A stretch of DNA of 64,000 nucleotides, from NCBI RefSeq assembly GCF_000807925.1, contig NZ_JRVC01000026.1, forward strand, positions 1-64,000, read 5' to 3'. This stretch comes from Novosphingobium subterraneum (lineage in GTDB: Bacteria; Pseudomonadota; Alphaproteobacteria; Sphingomonadales; Sphingomonadaceae). This document shows positions 43,620-52,422 of the stretch, piece after piece. Position numbers and translations under genes: made by a program. Under the pieces are notes generated by a model. It saw only the letters and a list, made by a program, of their open reading frames with translations. It was not told the origin of the DNA and did not search any database. Positions within the stretch are counted from its first letter, which is position 1, and each line of letters starts with the position of its first letter.

Positions 43620-45763
43620 GCCGCGACGCCTTCGCGCGGAAAGCGAACCTCGATTACCGTTCCGCGCATCCCCATGGCCGCGCCGCGCGAAACCGTCATC
43701 GCGCCGTTAAGCGCGGTCGCGCGCGAGCGCATGTTGCGCAGTCCATTGCCCGCAGTGGCGGTTTCTGGGTCGAAGCCCTTGCCGTCATCGGCAACCATCA
43801 GGACAAGGCCGCCCGCCCCATCAGCCAACCGTATGCCAACCGTGGTGGCCTCCGCATGGCGCAGGGCATTGCCCACGGCCTCGCGCAGGATCGAGCGCAT
43901 GGCGGCTACCGATTGCGGCAGAAGTTCGGCCTGGGTGTCCACCTGCCAGACCAGCCCAATACCGACCGATGACAGCAGGTCGGCGATCTCCACCCTGAGA
44001 TCAGCCATCAGTTCGGCCAGGGTCAGCCGCTCGCCAGCGCTGTTGTTGATGATCTCGCGCAAGTCGGCGAGCGTGTCGCGGATCAGCTCGTCCTTGCGGA
44101 CCGGGTCGCGGCTGTGCAGCGCGCCGAGCAGTTGCACCCCGATATTGTCGTGCATGTCGCTGGTGATGCGCTGGCGCTCTTCGGCCGCGCCTTGTTCGTG
44201 GGCGAAGCGGCTGGCGAGGGCTTGGGACAGTATCGCACACAACTCGCTCGCCCTGGCCTGTTCGCGCGAACCGAACAGGCGCCGGCCGTGCATGGCATGT
44301 TCCAGGCGCAGCGGTGGCAGCGGTCCGGTAGCGGGGATCGCCAGGGCTGCGCCCTCTTCAATCACCGTAGATGCTTCAACCGCTTGACCGGCTACGATCT
44401 TCAGCGGCTGGAACACCCGCTCGAGCAAGCCGCGCCAGCGGTCCATGCGCTCGACCTCGCCCTCTGCAAGCGCAATGGCGAGTATGTCCTGAAAACTTGC
44501 CTCGATCTCTCCGTCACGCCGGAACAGCTTGCGCGCGATGATGTCGCGCAGCGGCAGGTACAGGAAGCCGACCATTACAAGCGCCAGCCCGAAAGCCGGC
44601 GCACGCTCAAGCGCGATCCACCAAATCAGCGCCGCGTCCACCGCGATCAGCAGTGCGGCGCCGGTCATGTAGAACAGGATGCGGAAGGCCCAGCGATCGA
44701 GATCGAACAGCCGGTAACGCGCGACCCCGATGGCCATGCCGATGTGGATCAGGAGGAAGAAGGCAAAGGCATAACCCTGCGGCAAGCCCGGCGTCAGCCC
44801 GACCAGGCTGGGCGCAATGACCGTGAAGACGAATGCCCCTGCTCCGACCGCGACCGACAGGCCGAACCAGCGCACTACCGCCCGCGCCGCCGGATCACCG
44901 CGCGAGCGCCAATATTGCACCGCCGCTGCCAAAAGGATGCCGAGCATCTCCAGCATCGTCGGCAGGTGCGAGCCGGCAGGAGGTCCATTGAACACCTGCA
45001 TGCTGTCCGCGAACCACCAGGCCCCGAACAGTACGAACGGAACCCATAGCCAGCGGGCCGGAACCAGGGGCGTCGGATAACGCAGCAGCAGCGCGATCAT
45101 GGCCGCGCCAAATAGCAGCGCGCCGCCATGGTTCATCACCGACAGGCCACGGAACAGGCCGCCATCGATGGCGAGTTCGCGGGTGCTGTAAAGTGCGGCA
45201 GGAAAGGTGAAAAACAGCATGCCAAGGCTGGCCAGGGCGAACAGGCGCGCGGCTGGATCGTAACGTCGCAGCGCCCAGACCCAGCCGCCGATCAGAAAGC
45301 TCGACAGCCCGACCAGCATCTGCACCCAGAAGGCGGGGGGAAGATCGCTGATTGGCCGCATTCTTGCGGGTGAAACCCTCGTCTGTCGCAGTGCGTTGCC
45401 GTCCATTGTCTCGATCGAGACACTCTGGCCGCTCACTAGCCCGGCAAGCGCGGACTGGCGGGCAAAGAAGCGCCCCATGTCGGCATAGGTTGCCAGCGTG
45501 TCCGGCTCTTCGATCAGGTCGCCGGCCTCGATCACAACTCTATGTTCGTCATTTCCGAGAAGGGCCGTAACCTGCGCCGGGCCGGTCAGGGATCGATCAA
45601 GGCCCGGCGCAGGCGCCGCGTGGATGGCGCCGGTTTCATCGGCGGCGAACGTCACGCTCAGCCATGGACGGCTGATCGTCAACTGAACCAGGAGAGCGCT
45701 GGCCATCAATCCGGCCAGAACCAGCCCGATCATTACAGTTGCCAGCGTGGGTCGTGCTCTCAT
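43616..45763 (-). CDS. Membrane sensor histidine kinase (NarX/HisKA_3 type)
   Basis: The 715-residue protein has an N-terminal helix, a periplasmic segment of about 110 residues, and then about eight membrane helices (residues about 145-400). The kinase core has His538 in RITSDMHDNIGVQLLGAL, followed by a HATPase with EAVGNALRHAEA, VADDGKGFDP and GNGLRNMRSRA. This is the HisKA_3 type that pairs with LuxR-type regulators, here the next gene. Two 7-2-7 palindromes lie 71 and 103 bp upstream, between it and a divergent secreted gene, suggesting autoregulation. Confidence 0.9.
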   Translation of the reverse strand: MRARPTLATVMIGLVLAGLMASALLVQLTISRPWLSVTFAADETGAIHAAPAPGLDRSLTGPAQVTALLGNDEHRVVIEAGDLIEEPDTLATYADMGRFFARQSALAGLVSGQSVSIETMDGNALRQTRVSPARMRPISDLPPAFWVQMLVGLSSFLIGGWVWALRRYDPAARLFALASLGMLFFTFPAALYSTRELAIDGGLFRGLSVMNHGGALLFGAAMIALLLRYPTPLVPARWLWVPFVLFGAWWFADSMQVFNGPPAGSHLPTMLEMLGILLAAAVQYWRSRGDPAARAVVRWFGLSVAVGAGAFVFTVIAPSLVGLTPGLPQGYAFAFFLLIHIGMAIGVARYRLFDLDRWAFRILFYMTGAALLIAVDAALIWWIALERAPAFGLALVMVGFLYLPLRDIIARKLFRRDGEIEASFQDILAIALAEGEVERMDRWRGLLERVFQPLKIVAGQAVEASTVIEEGAALAIPATGPLPPLRLEHAMHGRRLFGSREQARASELCAILSQALASRFAHEQGAAEERQRITSDMHDNIGVQLLGALHSRDPVRKDELIRDTLADLREIINNSAGERLTLAELMADLRVEIADLLSSVGIGLVWQVDTQAELLPQSVAAMRSILREAVGNALRHAEATTVGIRLADGAGGLVLMVADDGKGFDPETATAGNGLRNMRSRATALNGAMTVSRGAAMGMRGTVIEVRFPREGVAA

Positions 45764-45833
45764 GAAAGTTATTCGCCCCCCCAGGTATTACTGCCTCGGT
45801 TGCCAAACTTAACGGCGGCGGGGATTCGCGCCA

Positions 45834-45849
45834 CCCCCTGAATAGGGCA
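45834..45849. promoter_or_regulatory. Imperfect palindrome, candidate operator (site B1)
   Basis: CCCCCTG-AA-TAGGGCA matches the 7-2-7 layout with a weaker right arm. It lies 71 bp before the kinase start and exactly 32 bp from site B2, about three helical turns. Confidence 0.45.
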
Positions 45850-45865
45850 TTCGCACAAGACGCTA

Positions 45866-45881
45866 TCCCCTGAACCGGGGG
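45866..45881. promoter_or_regulatory. Palindrome, candidate operator (site B2)
   Basis: TCCCCTG-AA-CCGGGGG is a near-perfect 7-2-7 inverted repeat, 57 bp before the secreted gene at 45938 and on the same face of the helix as site B1. Confidence 0.6.
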
Positions 45882-45937
45882 GTGACGGTTACAGCAATCG
45901 GTGCAAAGTATGCGCCGCCCTTGCAGAGGAGAATGAC

Positions 45938-46435
45938 ATGAAGCTCATCGGCGCCTGCCTTGCCGCCGCCCTGTTGCTGGCGCCAGGGATCGCGAGGGCT
46001 GATGAAGCCTCGGCTTGGAGCAAGTATGAACGACGTGTCGACGGGATTCTGGACGCTCTTCATGCCGCATGGCGAACGGGCGAAACCTCCGATGGCAGCC
46101 GCCAGCGGGTAAAAGCCTTGTGCCAAGGCGTGACCCGGGACAGCACTGGGGGCGAAGGCATGATGCTTCCAGGCTGGGCGCGCAGCCTGATCACGGCATG
46201 CAGCTATGTTGACGAGCTTGCCGGAATGAATGCCGACACGATCTGGTCGGCCAACGACCTCAGGGCCAACTGCAAGCAGATGAAGAAGGACGCCGGCGAC
46301 ATGCTACGAGCCAGACCGGTTGCTGTTGCACCGCAAGCGCACGAAAAGGCCTTGCATCTCGGCACCGACCTCATGTTCTTTTTCGAAGGCGGATGCAAAC
46401 GGCGGCGGGACGCCCGCTCCGTCTATCACCTTTGA
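45938..46435 (+). CDS. Secreted protein of unknown function (165 aa)
   Basis: The ATG follows GAGGAG with good spacing. A signal peptide (LIGACLAAALLLAPGIARA) leads a mostly helical protein with four Cys in the mature part (KALCQG, ITACSYVD, RANCKQM, GGCKRR), which could form two disulfides. No family is recognised. It diverges from the sensor kinase and shares the intergenic region that holds two palindromes, so it is probably controlled by the same two-component system. Confidence 0.75.
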   Translation: MKLIGACLAAALLLAPGIARADEASAWSKYERRVDGILDALHAAWRTGETSDGSRQRVKALCQGVTRDSTGGEGMMLPGWARSLITACSYVDELAGMNADTIWSANDLRANCKQMKKDAGDMLRARPVAVAPQAHEKALHLGTDLMFFFEGGCKRRRDARSVYHL

Positions 46436-46929
46436 TAACGGGCAAAGATACCGTGGCTTGAGGGTACTTGGATGGTAGCTAGGTGTTTAGTCCCGGCATT
46501 TGATGGTGCATTATTCAGCCAGAAATGGAAGGATGTGCTATGGGACAGATTTTACACGGGAGCGCCCGCAAGCAGCGGCTCAAAATCGCTGTCGCGCTCG
46601 CGCGTCGCCTAGACGAAATGCTGCTCATAGACTTCCGGCTAGGGACTCGCTGGGTCGATCTAGAACAGGACCGCGCTCCGGTTCCGGAGTAGCGTTTGTG
46701 CGATCGCGCGCATCTTGCCAGAGCGCGTGGGATAGGCAAGGAGCACCTTCGAGCGCTTCATGCGGTCCGTTCCCCCGTTCTCTGCTGTGCTCATTGATGG
46801 CTCATGTCGCCTTACTCCTCGCGATTATAGCGTATCAGTGTTAGATGAAGACTTTGGGCTTTAGTTGAGGATCGCAATTTAGCACGACGCGCGTTCAATC
46901 GGCATGGCCGACAATCGCCAAGGGGGACT
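46436..46929. other. Degenerate accessory stretch with IS debris
   Basis: Nearly 500 bases without a convincing intact gene. It contains the IS481-like 5' fragment described separately. On the minus strand, 46695-46761 reads a short flavodoxin-like start (MKRSKVLLAYPTRSGKMRAI) that soon ends at a stop; this may be another gene remnant. Confidence 0.4.
46540..46692 (+). pseudogene. IS481-type transposase, 5' remnant
   Basis: The ORF begins MGQILHGSA after AAGGA, the characteristic start of IS481-family transposases. From residue 10 on the sequence (KQRLKIAVALARRLDE) no longer follows the family and stops after 50 residues. Probably a 5' IS fragment fused to unrelated sequence. Confidence 0.5.
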
Positions 46930-46933
46930 GTGA

Positions 46934-47905
46934 TTGATACGATTCGGCGTCCTCACAAGAATCCTGCTTGCTCGGCCCGTGCCTTGGTGGGGCACGGTGC
47001 TGTATGTCAATGCGGCAATAGCCATCCCCACCATTTTGCGCATCGCTGTCGATCCATTATTGCAGGGTCGGCTTCCCTACGTGGCCTATTTCCCTTTTGT
47101 AATGCTCGTTTCGGTTTTCCTTGGATGGAAACCCGGCCTTATCACCATGTTGGGATCGGCGGTCGTCGCCAATTTACTCTTCAGCATCGCGCGCATGCCC
47201 ATATGGTCCAATGCTGAAATACTCGTGGGTGCTCTTCTTTTTGTCAGTTCGGCATCGCTTATCGTGTGGACTGGACAGACGCTTCGCCGAATCGTCAGGG
47301 AACTAGACGAGGCCGGCGCGCGAGAAGCTTTCCTGGCCCGGGAGCTTGGCCACAGAGCGAAGAACTACCTGACAATGATCGAAGCGCTAGCGCGTCAAAG
47401 TCAACAAGCCGGGCGGACATCCGAGCAGTTTTTCGACGCTTTGGTGCCGCGCATACAAACGCTAGCCAGAGCACAGGATCTGCTTACCCGCACGGGTTGG
47501 TCACAATGCGATCTTGACAGTCTTGTCCGCGAAGCGCTCGAGCCTTTCGCTGATCATGACGGGCTGACAGTAAACGGCCCCGAGGTTCAGGTCATGGGCA
47601 ATGCGTGCTTGCCGTTGGTCATGGCGCTACACGAACTGGCTACCAACGCCGCAAAGTATGGTTCCCTTTCGGTTCCCCAGGGACGACTCTGTGTAGAATG
47701 GGCGACTGGACCTGATGGGGCGTGCACCTTCGATTGGACAGAAACCAACGGACCTGTCGTGATCCCACCTACGCGTACCGGCCTCGGCACGCGCCTATTG
47801 AAGCGGCAGCCTGCATTCCGCGAGGTGACGATGGATTTCCGACCCGAAGGATTGCATTGCGCCATCACCCTCGATGCGGCGATGGTTGTCTCACGTCAGC
47901 AATAA
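46934..47905 (+). CDS. HWE-family sensor histidine kinase
   Basis: A TTG start at 46934 follows AGGGGG with 7-base spacing. The 323-residue protein has an N-terminal DUF4118-like membrane part with about four helices (residues 20-120). The HWE/HisKA_2 core has phosphoacceptor His140 in RELGHRAKNYLTMIEAL, then ALHELATNAAKYGSLS and a WTETNGP motif. HWE kinases in alphaproteobacteria often feed the general stress response through PhyR-type regulators. No regulator gene is adjacent, so it is an orphan kinase. Confidence 0.9.
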   Translation: MIRFGVLTRILLARPVPWWGTVLYVNAAIAIPTILRIAVDPLLQGRLPYVAYFPFVMLVSVFLGWKPGLITMLGSAVVANLLFSIARMPIWSNAEILVGALLFVSSASLIVWTGQTLRRIVRELDEAGAREAFLARELGHRAKNYLTMIEALARQSQQAGRTSEQFFDALVPRIQTLARAQDLLTRTGWSQCDLDSLVREALEPFADHDGLTVNGPEVQVMGNACLPLVMALHELATNAAKYGSLSVPQGRLCVEWATGPDGACTFDWTETNGPVVIPPTRTGLGTRLLKRQPAFREVTMDFRPEGLHCAITLDAAMVVSRQQ

Positions 47906-48244
47906 CGGCCCATCCCCCAGCCCTTCGCGTCCGGCAGCCATCCGCGAACCGACCAAGTAATCGCTTGAGAGGTTATACCCTGTCTGGTCGGATCCGCGCC
48001 GAGGATACGGCCGCGGGCGAAGCGTGTGAAGCCTGCTTGCCATCGTCCGGAAGAATCCGCGCGGCCGCTGGTGCAGGTCCATTCGGGCACTTTCCAACTG
48101 CCTGGCGTGCGGCGATCCGGCAGGCGCGAATTCCTGGTTCCGGCCCGCCGTTCCCTGCGCCTGACCTGGTAGCAACGGAGGTCAGCGGCCGCGCCGTGGT
48201 CCTTGTCGCGCAGCCCTCACGCCAGCTTTGACGCGTCACTCGAC
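47906..48244. other. Intergenic stretch before the stress island
   Basis: No gene with a good start or protein-like composition is seen in about 340 bases. It marks the change from the accessory region to the compact stress island. Confidence 0.4.
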
Positions 48245-49138
48245 CTACCGTGCGCACATGAGGCCCAGAAGGTGTGCGAGCAGCTCGCGCGCGAGGAAGC
48301 CGATTGGGCCCATTTGCTCGGCGCATCGCCGTCCCGCCTCACCGTGCAGCCAGACTGCCCAGACCGTGGCATCGAGTGGTTCAGCGCCGCGGGCGCAGAG
48401 GCCGGCCACGATCCCGGCGACAACATCGCCAGAGCCGCCGGTTGCGAGTCCCGCCCATCCCGCGGCATAGGCGAACACTTCAGCCCCGGGCGCTGCAATG
48501 AGGCTTGTCGGACCTTTGAGTACACAGACGGCGCCAAATCGGTCGCTGGCGGCTTGCACGGCGCCGAGGCGATCTTGCTCAATTTTGGCGGCATCGCAGG
48601 CCAGCATAGCCGCAAGTTCACCGATATGCGGCGTCAAGACTGCCGGACGCGCCAGGGAACGCAGCCGATCCGCGTGGCTGGAAAGATCCATGAGGACCGC
48701 TGCATCCAGCACCAGCTGCGCCTCGCACAGAGCCAGCAGGTGCCTGGTGATCAGGGAGGAGGCTTTGGCGCCAGACATAGCCGGACCAGCCACGACAGCA
48801 TCGCGCCGTCCCAGCAGCCCGCTAAGCGGTCTTGCACTTCTCAGCGCACTCTCGCCGGCGCCCGCCTCGGGCAACGCGAACACGACGACTTCGGGCATGG
48901 CGATCCCCAGAGCAAGCGCCGCGCTTGCAACGGTCGCGACCTGGATCTTGCCCGCCCCGGCGCGCAGTGCCGCCTCGGCGGTGAGTTGGATACCGCCGGG
49001 AACCGTCGTGCAACCGCCAATCGCAAGTACCCGACCGCGACTGTTTTTGTCAGCCACATTGTCGGGTACGGGGAGCGGATACGCCCGGAGCCAGTCGCTG
49101 TCGAGGGGGCGGACCTTCCTAGCCACGCGCGGCAACAA
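48245..49138 (-). CDS. nnrD: ADP-dependent NAD(P)H-hydrate dehydratase
   Basis: The ribokinase-like 297-residue protein has RGRVLAIGGCTTVPGGIQLTAEAALRAGAGKIQVAT near the start, TPHIGELAAML, VLKGPTSLIAAP and the nucleotide-binding GGSGDVVAGIVAGL at about 240-253. It repairs NADH and NADPH damaged by hydration. The epimerase domain (NnrE) usually fused in bacteria is absent. The start is a TTG at 49138 or GTG at 49129; either overlaps the end of the phosphatase gene. Last gene of the minus-strand stress operon. Confidence 0.93.
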   Translation of the reverse strand: MLPRVARKVRPLDSDWLRAYPLPVPDNVADKNSRGRVLAIGGCTTVPGGIQLTAEAALRAGAGKIQVATVASAALALGIAMPEVVVFALPEAGAGESALRSARPLSGLLGRRDAVVAGPAMSGAKASSLITRHLLALCEAQLVLDAAVLMDLSSHADRLRSLARPAVLTPHIGELAAMLACDAAKIEQDRLGAVQAASDRFGAVCVLKGPTSLIAAPGAEVFAYAAGWAGLATGGSGDVVAGIVAGLCARGAEPLDATVWAVWLHGEAGRRCAEQMGPIGFLARELLAHLLGLMCAR

Positions 49139-49883
49139 TTTGGTCGGGCGCGGATGTGACCCGAGTTGCCTGCTCGGTCAGCGGCGCGGTGACATCGTAG
49201 CGAGCCAGCACAAGCTTGCCGTCACGGCCCTGCGCAGCATCGAGACGATATTCGGTAACTGCACAGTTGGCGACATCGCCCTCGCGGTCGATCGCCAGGA
49301 CCTGCTCTTCGGAAAGATTCTCGATTACATAACGCAGGCACAGTACGACGACCTGGTGCGCCACAATCATCACCAGCCGCCCGCCGTAGTGCAGCGACAC
49401 GGTGTCCATCAGTGCGCGCAGGCGGAAGATTACGTCGACCCGGGATTCGCCGCCCGGCGGACGGTGGTAGAACTTGCCGAGCAATTTGCGAAACGCCGCC
49501 TGCTCGGGTTGCAATTCGCCGACGCCTGCTGTGGTCAATCCGTCGAGGATGCCGAATTCCTTCTCGCACAGCCGCTCGTCGATTCAGATGGGCTCGTGCG
49601 GATCGTAGCCGCCAGCGGCGCCGAACAGCTTGGCGGTCTGGACCGCGCGTATATAGGGCGACGCGAGCAGGATTTCCGGTTGAGCGTCTGGTTCAAACGA
49701 CGCGAACCAGCGTCCGAGCGCTGCCGCCTGTTCGCGGCCTAGGTCGGAAAGCGGCACATCGACATCGCGGTGGGTGAGAGCGATCCGCGGGATACCCTCG
49801 GCATGGGCCGCGTCGCGCGCCACATTGCCTGCACTCTGGCCATGACGGACTACCCACTAGTTCGATGGCCAACGACGGGTCAT
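49119..49883 (-). pseudogene. Histidine phosphatase (phosphoglycerate-mutase fold) with two in-frame stops
   Basis: The ATG at 49883 overlaps the YihY stop (ATGA). Codon 9 is TAG (49857-49859), immediately before WVVRHGQSAGN, which carries the catalytic RHG. Translation in the same frame continues as LSDLGREQAAALGRW and SPYIRAVQTAKLF until a TGA at 49584-49586. The frame then resumes with ERLCEKEFGILDG, FYHRPPGGES and IVAHQVVV, the remaining family motifs, to 49119. Apart from the two stops the 254-codon gene is complete. Restart at the next GTG would lose the RHG motif. Confidence 0.8.
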
Positions 49884-50770
49884 TTGTCTTTCTCCGAACT
49901 GGCAGTACCTCGCGTTACAGCGTCGAGCTGGGCGTTGAGTTCCGCTCCAAGGAGGAGAATAAACGCGCAAAGATAGAGCCAGGTCAGAAGGACGATGATG
50001 CCCGCCAGTGCTCCCCAGGTTGCGCCATAATTACCGAAGTTCGCGGCATACCAGGCAAAGCCAGAAGTCACGGCAAACCAGCCCAGCGCGGCAAACATGG
50101 CACCGGGACTGAGCCAGCAAAATTGCCGAATGGGAGGCGGCGGCGCAAAGCGGAACAAGGCCGCCGCGGCAAGTGTACCTGTTGCCAGCAGCAGCGCGCT
50201 GCCCGCAATGGCCAGATGCCAAGCGGTGTCGAACGCGACTGGAAGCAGCGCTGCCGGAAGGCTGAGCGCGCTGACGGCCGCGAGCGAGACGACGACAAAA
50301 ATGACAGCGCCAGAGGTCAATGCCAGTATGGTCGCGGTCCGGTGGAGCCAGTTTCTGGATTCCTGAAGGTCATAGGCAATGGTCAAAGCGGTCACCAGAC
50401 CATCTACACCCTTAGTCGCCCCATATATCGCAAGACCAAGTGCCATAGCGGCACCCCAGCTTTTGCCAGCAGACGGCGCGGCAACAAGCGAAGCGATCTG
50501 GTCGCCAACGACTTTGGCAGCCTCTGCAGGCAGGTGCTTGCTGAGTGACAGCAATGCGTCACCAAGCATCTCCGGAGACGCGAACAGCCCATAAAGCAAC
50601 AGCGTCGCACTAAGCGCGGGCACCAGCGAGAGGAAGCCATAGAAGGCAACGCCGGCCGCAATCAAACCAAGGTTATCCTCGCCGCTGTCCCGCCATGCAT
50701 CCTTGAGCACCCGCGACCAGACGGGCCAGCCCAGGCGCCACGGGGCGCCGGAACTCCCTGCACTAGCCAT
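49880..50770 (-). CDS. YihY/BrkB-family membrane protein
   Basis: From the ATG at 50770 the protein has 296 residues; a longer frame to 51157 is antisense-like. It has the family start VLKDAWRDSGEDNLGLIAAGVAFYGFLSLVPAL and about six membrane helices, with GATWGALAGIIVLLTWLYLCAFILLLGAELNAQLD at the end, a YihY hallmark. The function of this family is not settled; the old ribonuclease BN name is not correct. The start overlaps the oxidoreductase stop by 8 bases and its stop overlaps the phosphatase start. Confidence 0.9.
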   Translation of the reverse strand: MASAGSSGAPWRLGWPVWSRVLKDAWRDSGEDNLGLIAAGVAFYGFLSLVPALSATLLLYGLFASPEMLGDALLSLSKHLPAEAAKVVGDQIASLVAAPSAGKSWGAAMALGLAIYGATKGVDGLVTALTIAYDLQESRNWLHRTATILALTSGAVIFVVVSLAAVSALSLPAALLPVAFDTAWHLAIAGSALLLATGTLAAAALFRFAPPPPIRQFCWLSPGAMFAALGWFAVTSGFAWYAANFGNYGATWGALAGIIVLLTWLYLCAFILLLGAELNAQLDAVTRGTASSEKDK

Positions 50771-51791
50771 GCGCTGTGTTGCCCCCATCCAGATCCAGCA
50801 CCGCTTCCACCGTGTCGCCATCGGAGGCCCGCAGCCAGTTGTGCGCCTTGGTGGCGGCGATCGCTCCGTGGCCCATCGCGACGCTGATCTGGTCGAGGCC
50901 ATCGACCACATCGCCTGCACAGAACAGGCCCGGTATTTCGGTGTCCAAGGGGGCGGTGGCGGCGACCTTGCCGGACTCCTCGATCGCCAGACCGAGCTGA
51001 CGGGCAAGGCCACTGCGGGGTCTGCAACCCAGTGCGGGATAAAGGACGTCAAAGGCGAGCGGCTCAGGTTGATCTTCGAAATGAAGACGCATCTCGCATT
51101 TTGTGGGTTCGAAACGGGATAACGCCTCCGAAACGACTTTGATGCCGGCCTGTCCAAGATCGCGTTGCTCCTCCCGGGTCAGTTCAACTTCGCGCCGCGG
51201 AAGCAGCGTTACGTCGTCCGAATAAGCCGACAGGAATATAGCCTCAGCAGCGCCTGATATGTCGCAGCCGAGCACCGCAATCCGGGCACCCTTATGCTCG
51301 AAGCCATCGCAGACCGGGCAGTAACGCAGCACGCCATTGGCGATGGCAGTTTCGTGCATCTCGTCATCGAGCGGGATCTGGTTCAGCTAAAGTGCGGTGG
51401 CAAGGATCACGGCCCGAGCCGACCAGATCGCACCCTTTTCGTCCTCCAGTAGGAACTGGCTCTCGGGCGCTGTGAGCTTCAACACCCGCGCCTTGACCAG
51501 CTGTGCACCGAACTTTTGGGCGTGACGCGTCATTGGCTCGAGCAGATCGGTTCCGGCAATACCGGCATCAAATCCGGGCGCATTGTGTGTAAGAGGAATT
51601 CGTGAGGCTCGCGCGGTGCCGTCGTGCAGGACGAGCGTCCTGCGGCAATAACGGGCGGAATAGAGCGCAGCGCTGAGCCCGGCAGGTCCGGCTCCGACAA
51701 TCGCGATGTCATAAGTTTCGATGTTAGGGCCCCCGACTGTGCGCAGAGACGTCTGCGTAAAACCACATTGGCAGGTCTTTGGTTCCGCCAA
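50763..51791 (-). pseudogene. Thioredoxin-reductase-like FAD/NAD(P) oxidoreductase with an in-frame stop
   Basis: The frame begins at 51791 with YDIAIVGAGPAGLSAALYSAR (FAD binding) and runs to VILATAL, where a TAG (51387-51389) stops it. The same frame continues LNQIPLDDEMHETA, then RYCPVCDGFE with the redox CPVC, a GCDISGAAEA NADP-binding region and IPGLFCAGDVVDG, ending at 50763. Only that stop separates the halves of a normal 342-codon gene. The N-terminal extension has three Cys (CQCG). It begins the minus-strand operon and is divergent from the SRPBCC gene with 24 bases between starts. Confidence 0.8.
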
Positions 51792-51815
51792 GCCGCGAAC
51801 GAGTTCTATTCACGC

Positions 51816-52418
51816 ATGAAGAAATCGTCGGAACTGGCGCTCTTGGGAGCCGTTAAAGAGGGCATGTCCCAAAACGCAAAATCTCATCCCCGCGACGACG
51901 CCCCCGTGGTCACGTCCAAGGACGCCAAGGGTTCCCGCCAGCTTCTCGCGAGCAGCGTCACCATCAATCGCCCGGCCAGCGAGGTCTACGCTTTCTTCCG
52001 GGACTTCGCACAGCTGCCGCAATTCATGGAGAATATCGAGCGTATCGATGTGCTCGACGACGAGCGCTCGCACTGGGTTGTAAAGGGACCGGCTGACAGC
52101 CGCTACGAATGGGATTCCCGGATTACCGATGAGGTCGAAGGACAATCCCTCACTTGGCAATCCGAAGACGGCGGAGATGTCACCAACAGTGGGCGGGTAA
52201 CTTTTGCGGAAGCCGGCGCGCGCGGCACCGTCGTAACTGCAACAATCGCGTATGAGCCGCCTGGCGGCATCCTGGGAAAGCTGGTCGCCAAACTCTTTCA
52301 GCGCGAACCGGCGATCCAGACCCGGCGCGACCTGCGGCGCCTTAAACAATTGCTCGAAACCGGCGAAATCGCGACGGCGGCGCGCAATCCGGCGATCTTT
52401 GCCGAGCAGGAAGGATAA
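51816..52418 (+). CDS. SRPBCC (START-like) family protein
   Basis: The protein contains the cyclase/dehydrase core: ASSVTINRPASEVYAFFRDFAQLPQFMENI, VLDDERSHWVVKGPADSRYEWDSRIT and GTVVTATIAYEPPGGILGKLVAKLF. The fold binds hydrophobic ligands in a deep cavity. Two starts are possible, ATG 51816 (200 aa) and ATG 51864 (184 aa). A GGAAC-N16-CGTT element at 51830-51854 would favour the second. It leads the plus-strand stress operon, 4 bases before the dehydrogenase gene. Confidence 0.88.
   Translation: MKKSSELALLGAVKEGMSQNAKSHPRDDAPVVTSKDAKGSRQLLASSVTINRPASEVYAFFRDFAQLPQFMENIERIDVLDDERSHWVVKGPADSRYEWDSRITDEVEGQSLTWQSEDGGDVTNSGRVTFAEAGARGTVVTATIAYEPPGGILGKLVAKLFQREPAIQTRRDLRRLKQLLETGEIATAARNPAIFAEQEG
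51830..51854 (+). promoter_or_regulatory. Putative EcfG-type general stress promoter
   Basis: GGAAC, 16 bases, CGTT resembles the -35 and -10 elements of alphaproteobacterial general stress promoters. It lies 10 bases before the ATG at 51864, which would give an almost leaderless message. Confidence 0.4.
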
Positions 52419-52422
52419 GCCG

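Noticed and set aside
45773..45790. The CCCCCCC run just before the kinase gene as a further operator.
   Set aside because: It has no matching G-rich arm, so it does not fit the 7-2-7 layout.
48203..49742. Long plus-strand ORFs across the nnrD and phosphatase region.
   Set aside because: They are shadows of nnrD and the interrupted phosphatase, whose motifs on the minus strand are clear.
49584..51389. Stop-codon recoding (selenocysteine or pyrrolysine) as explanation for in-frame stops.
   Set aside because: Both TAG and TGA are involved, no downstream stem-loop of the SECIS type was evident at the TGA, and the residues at these positions are not catalytic in the families.
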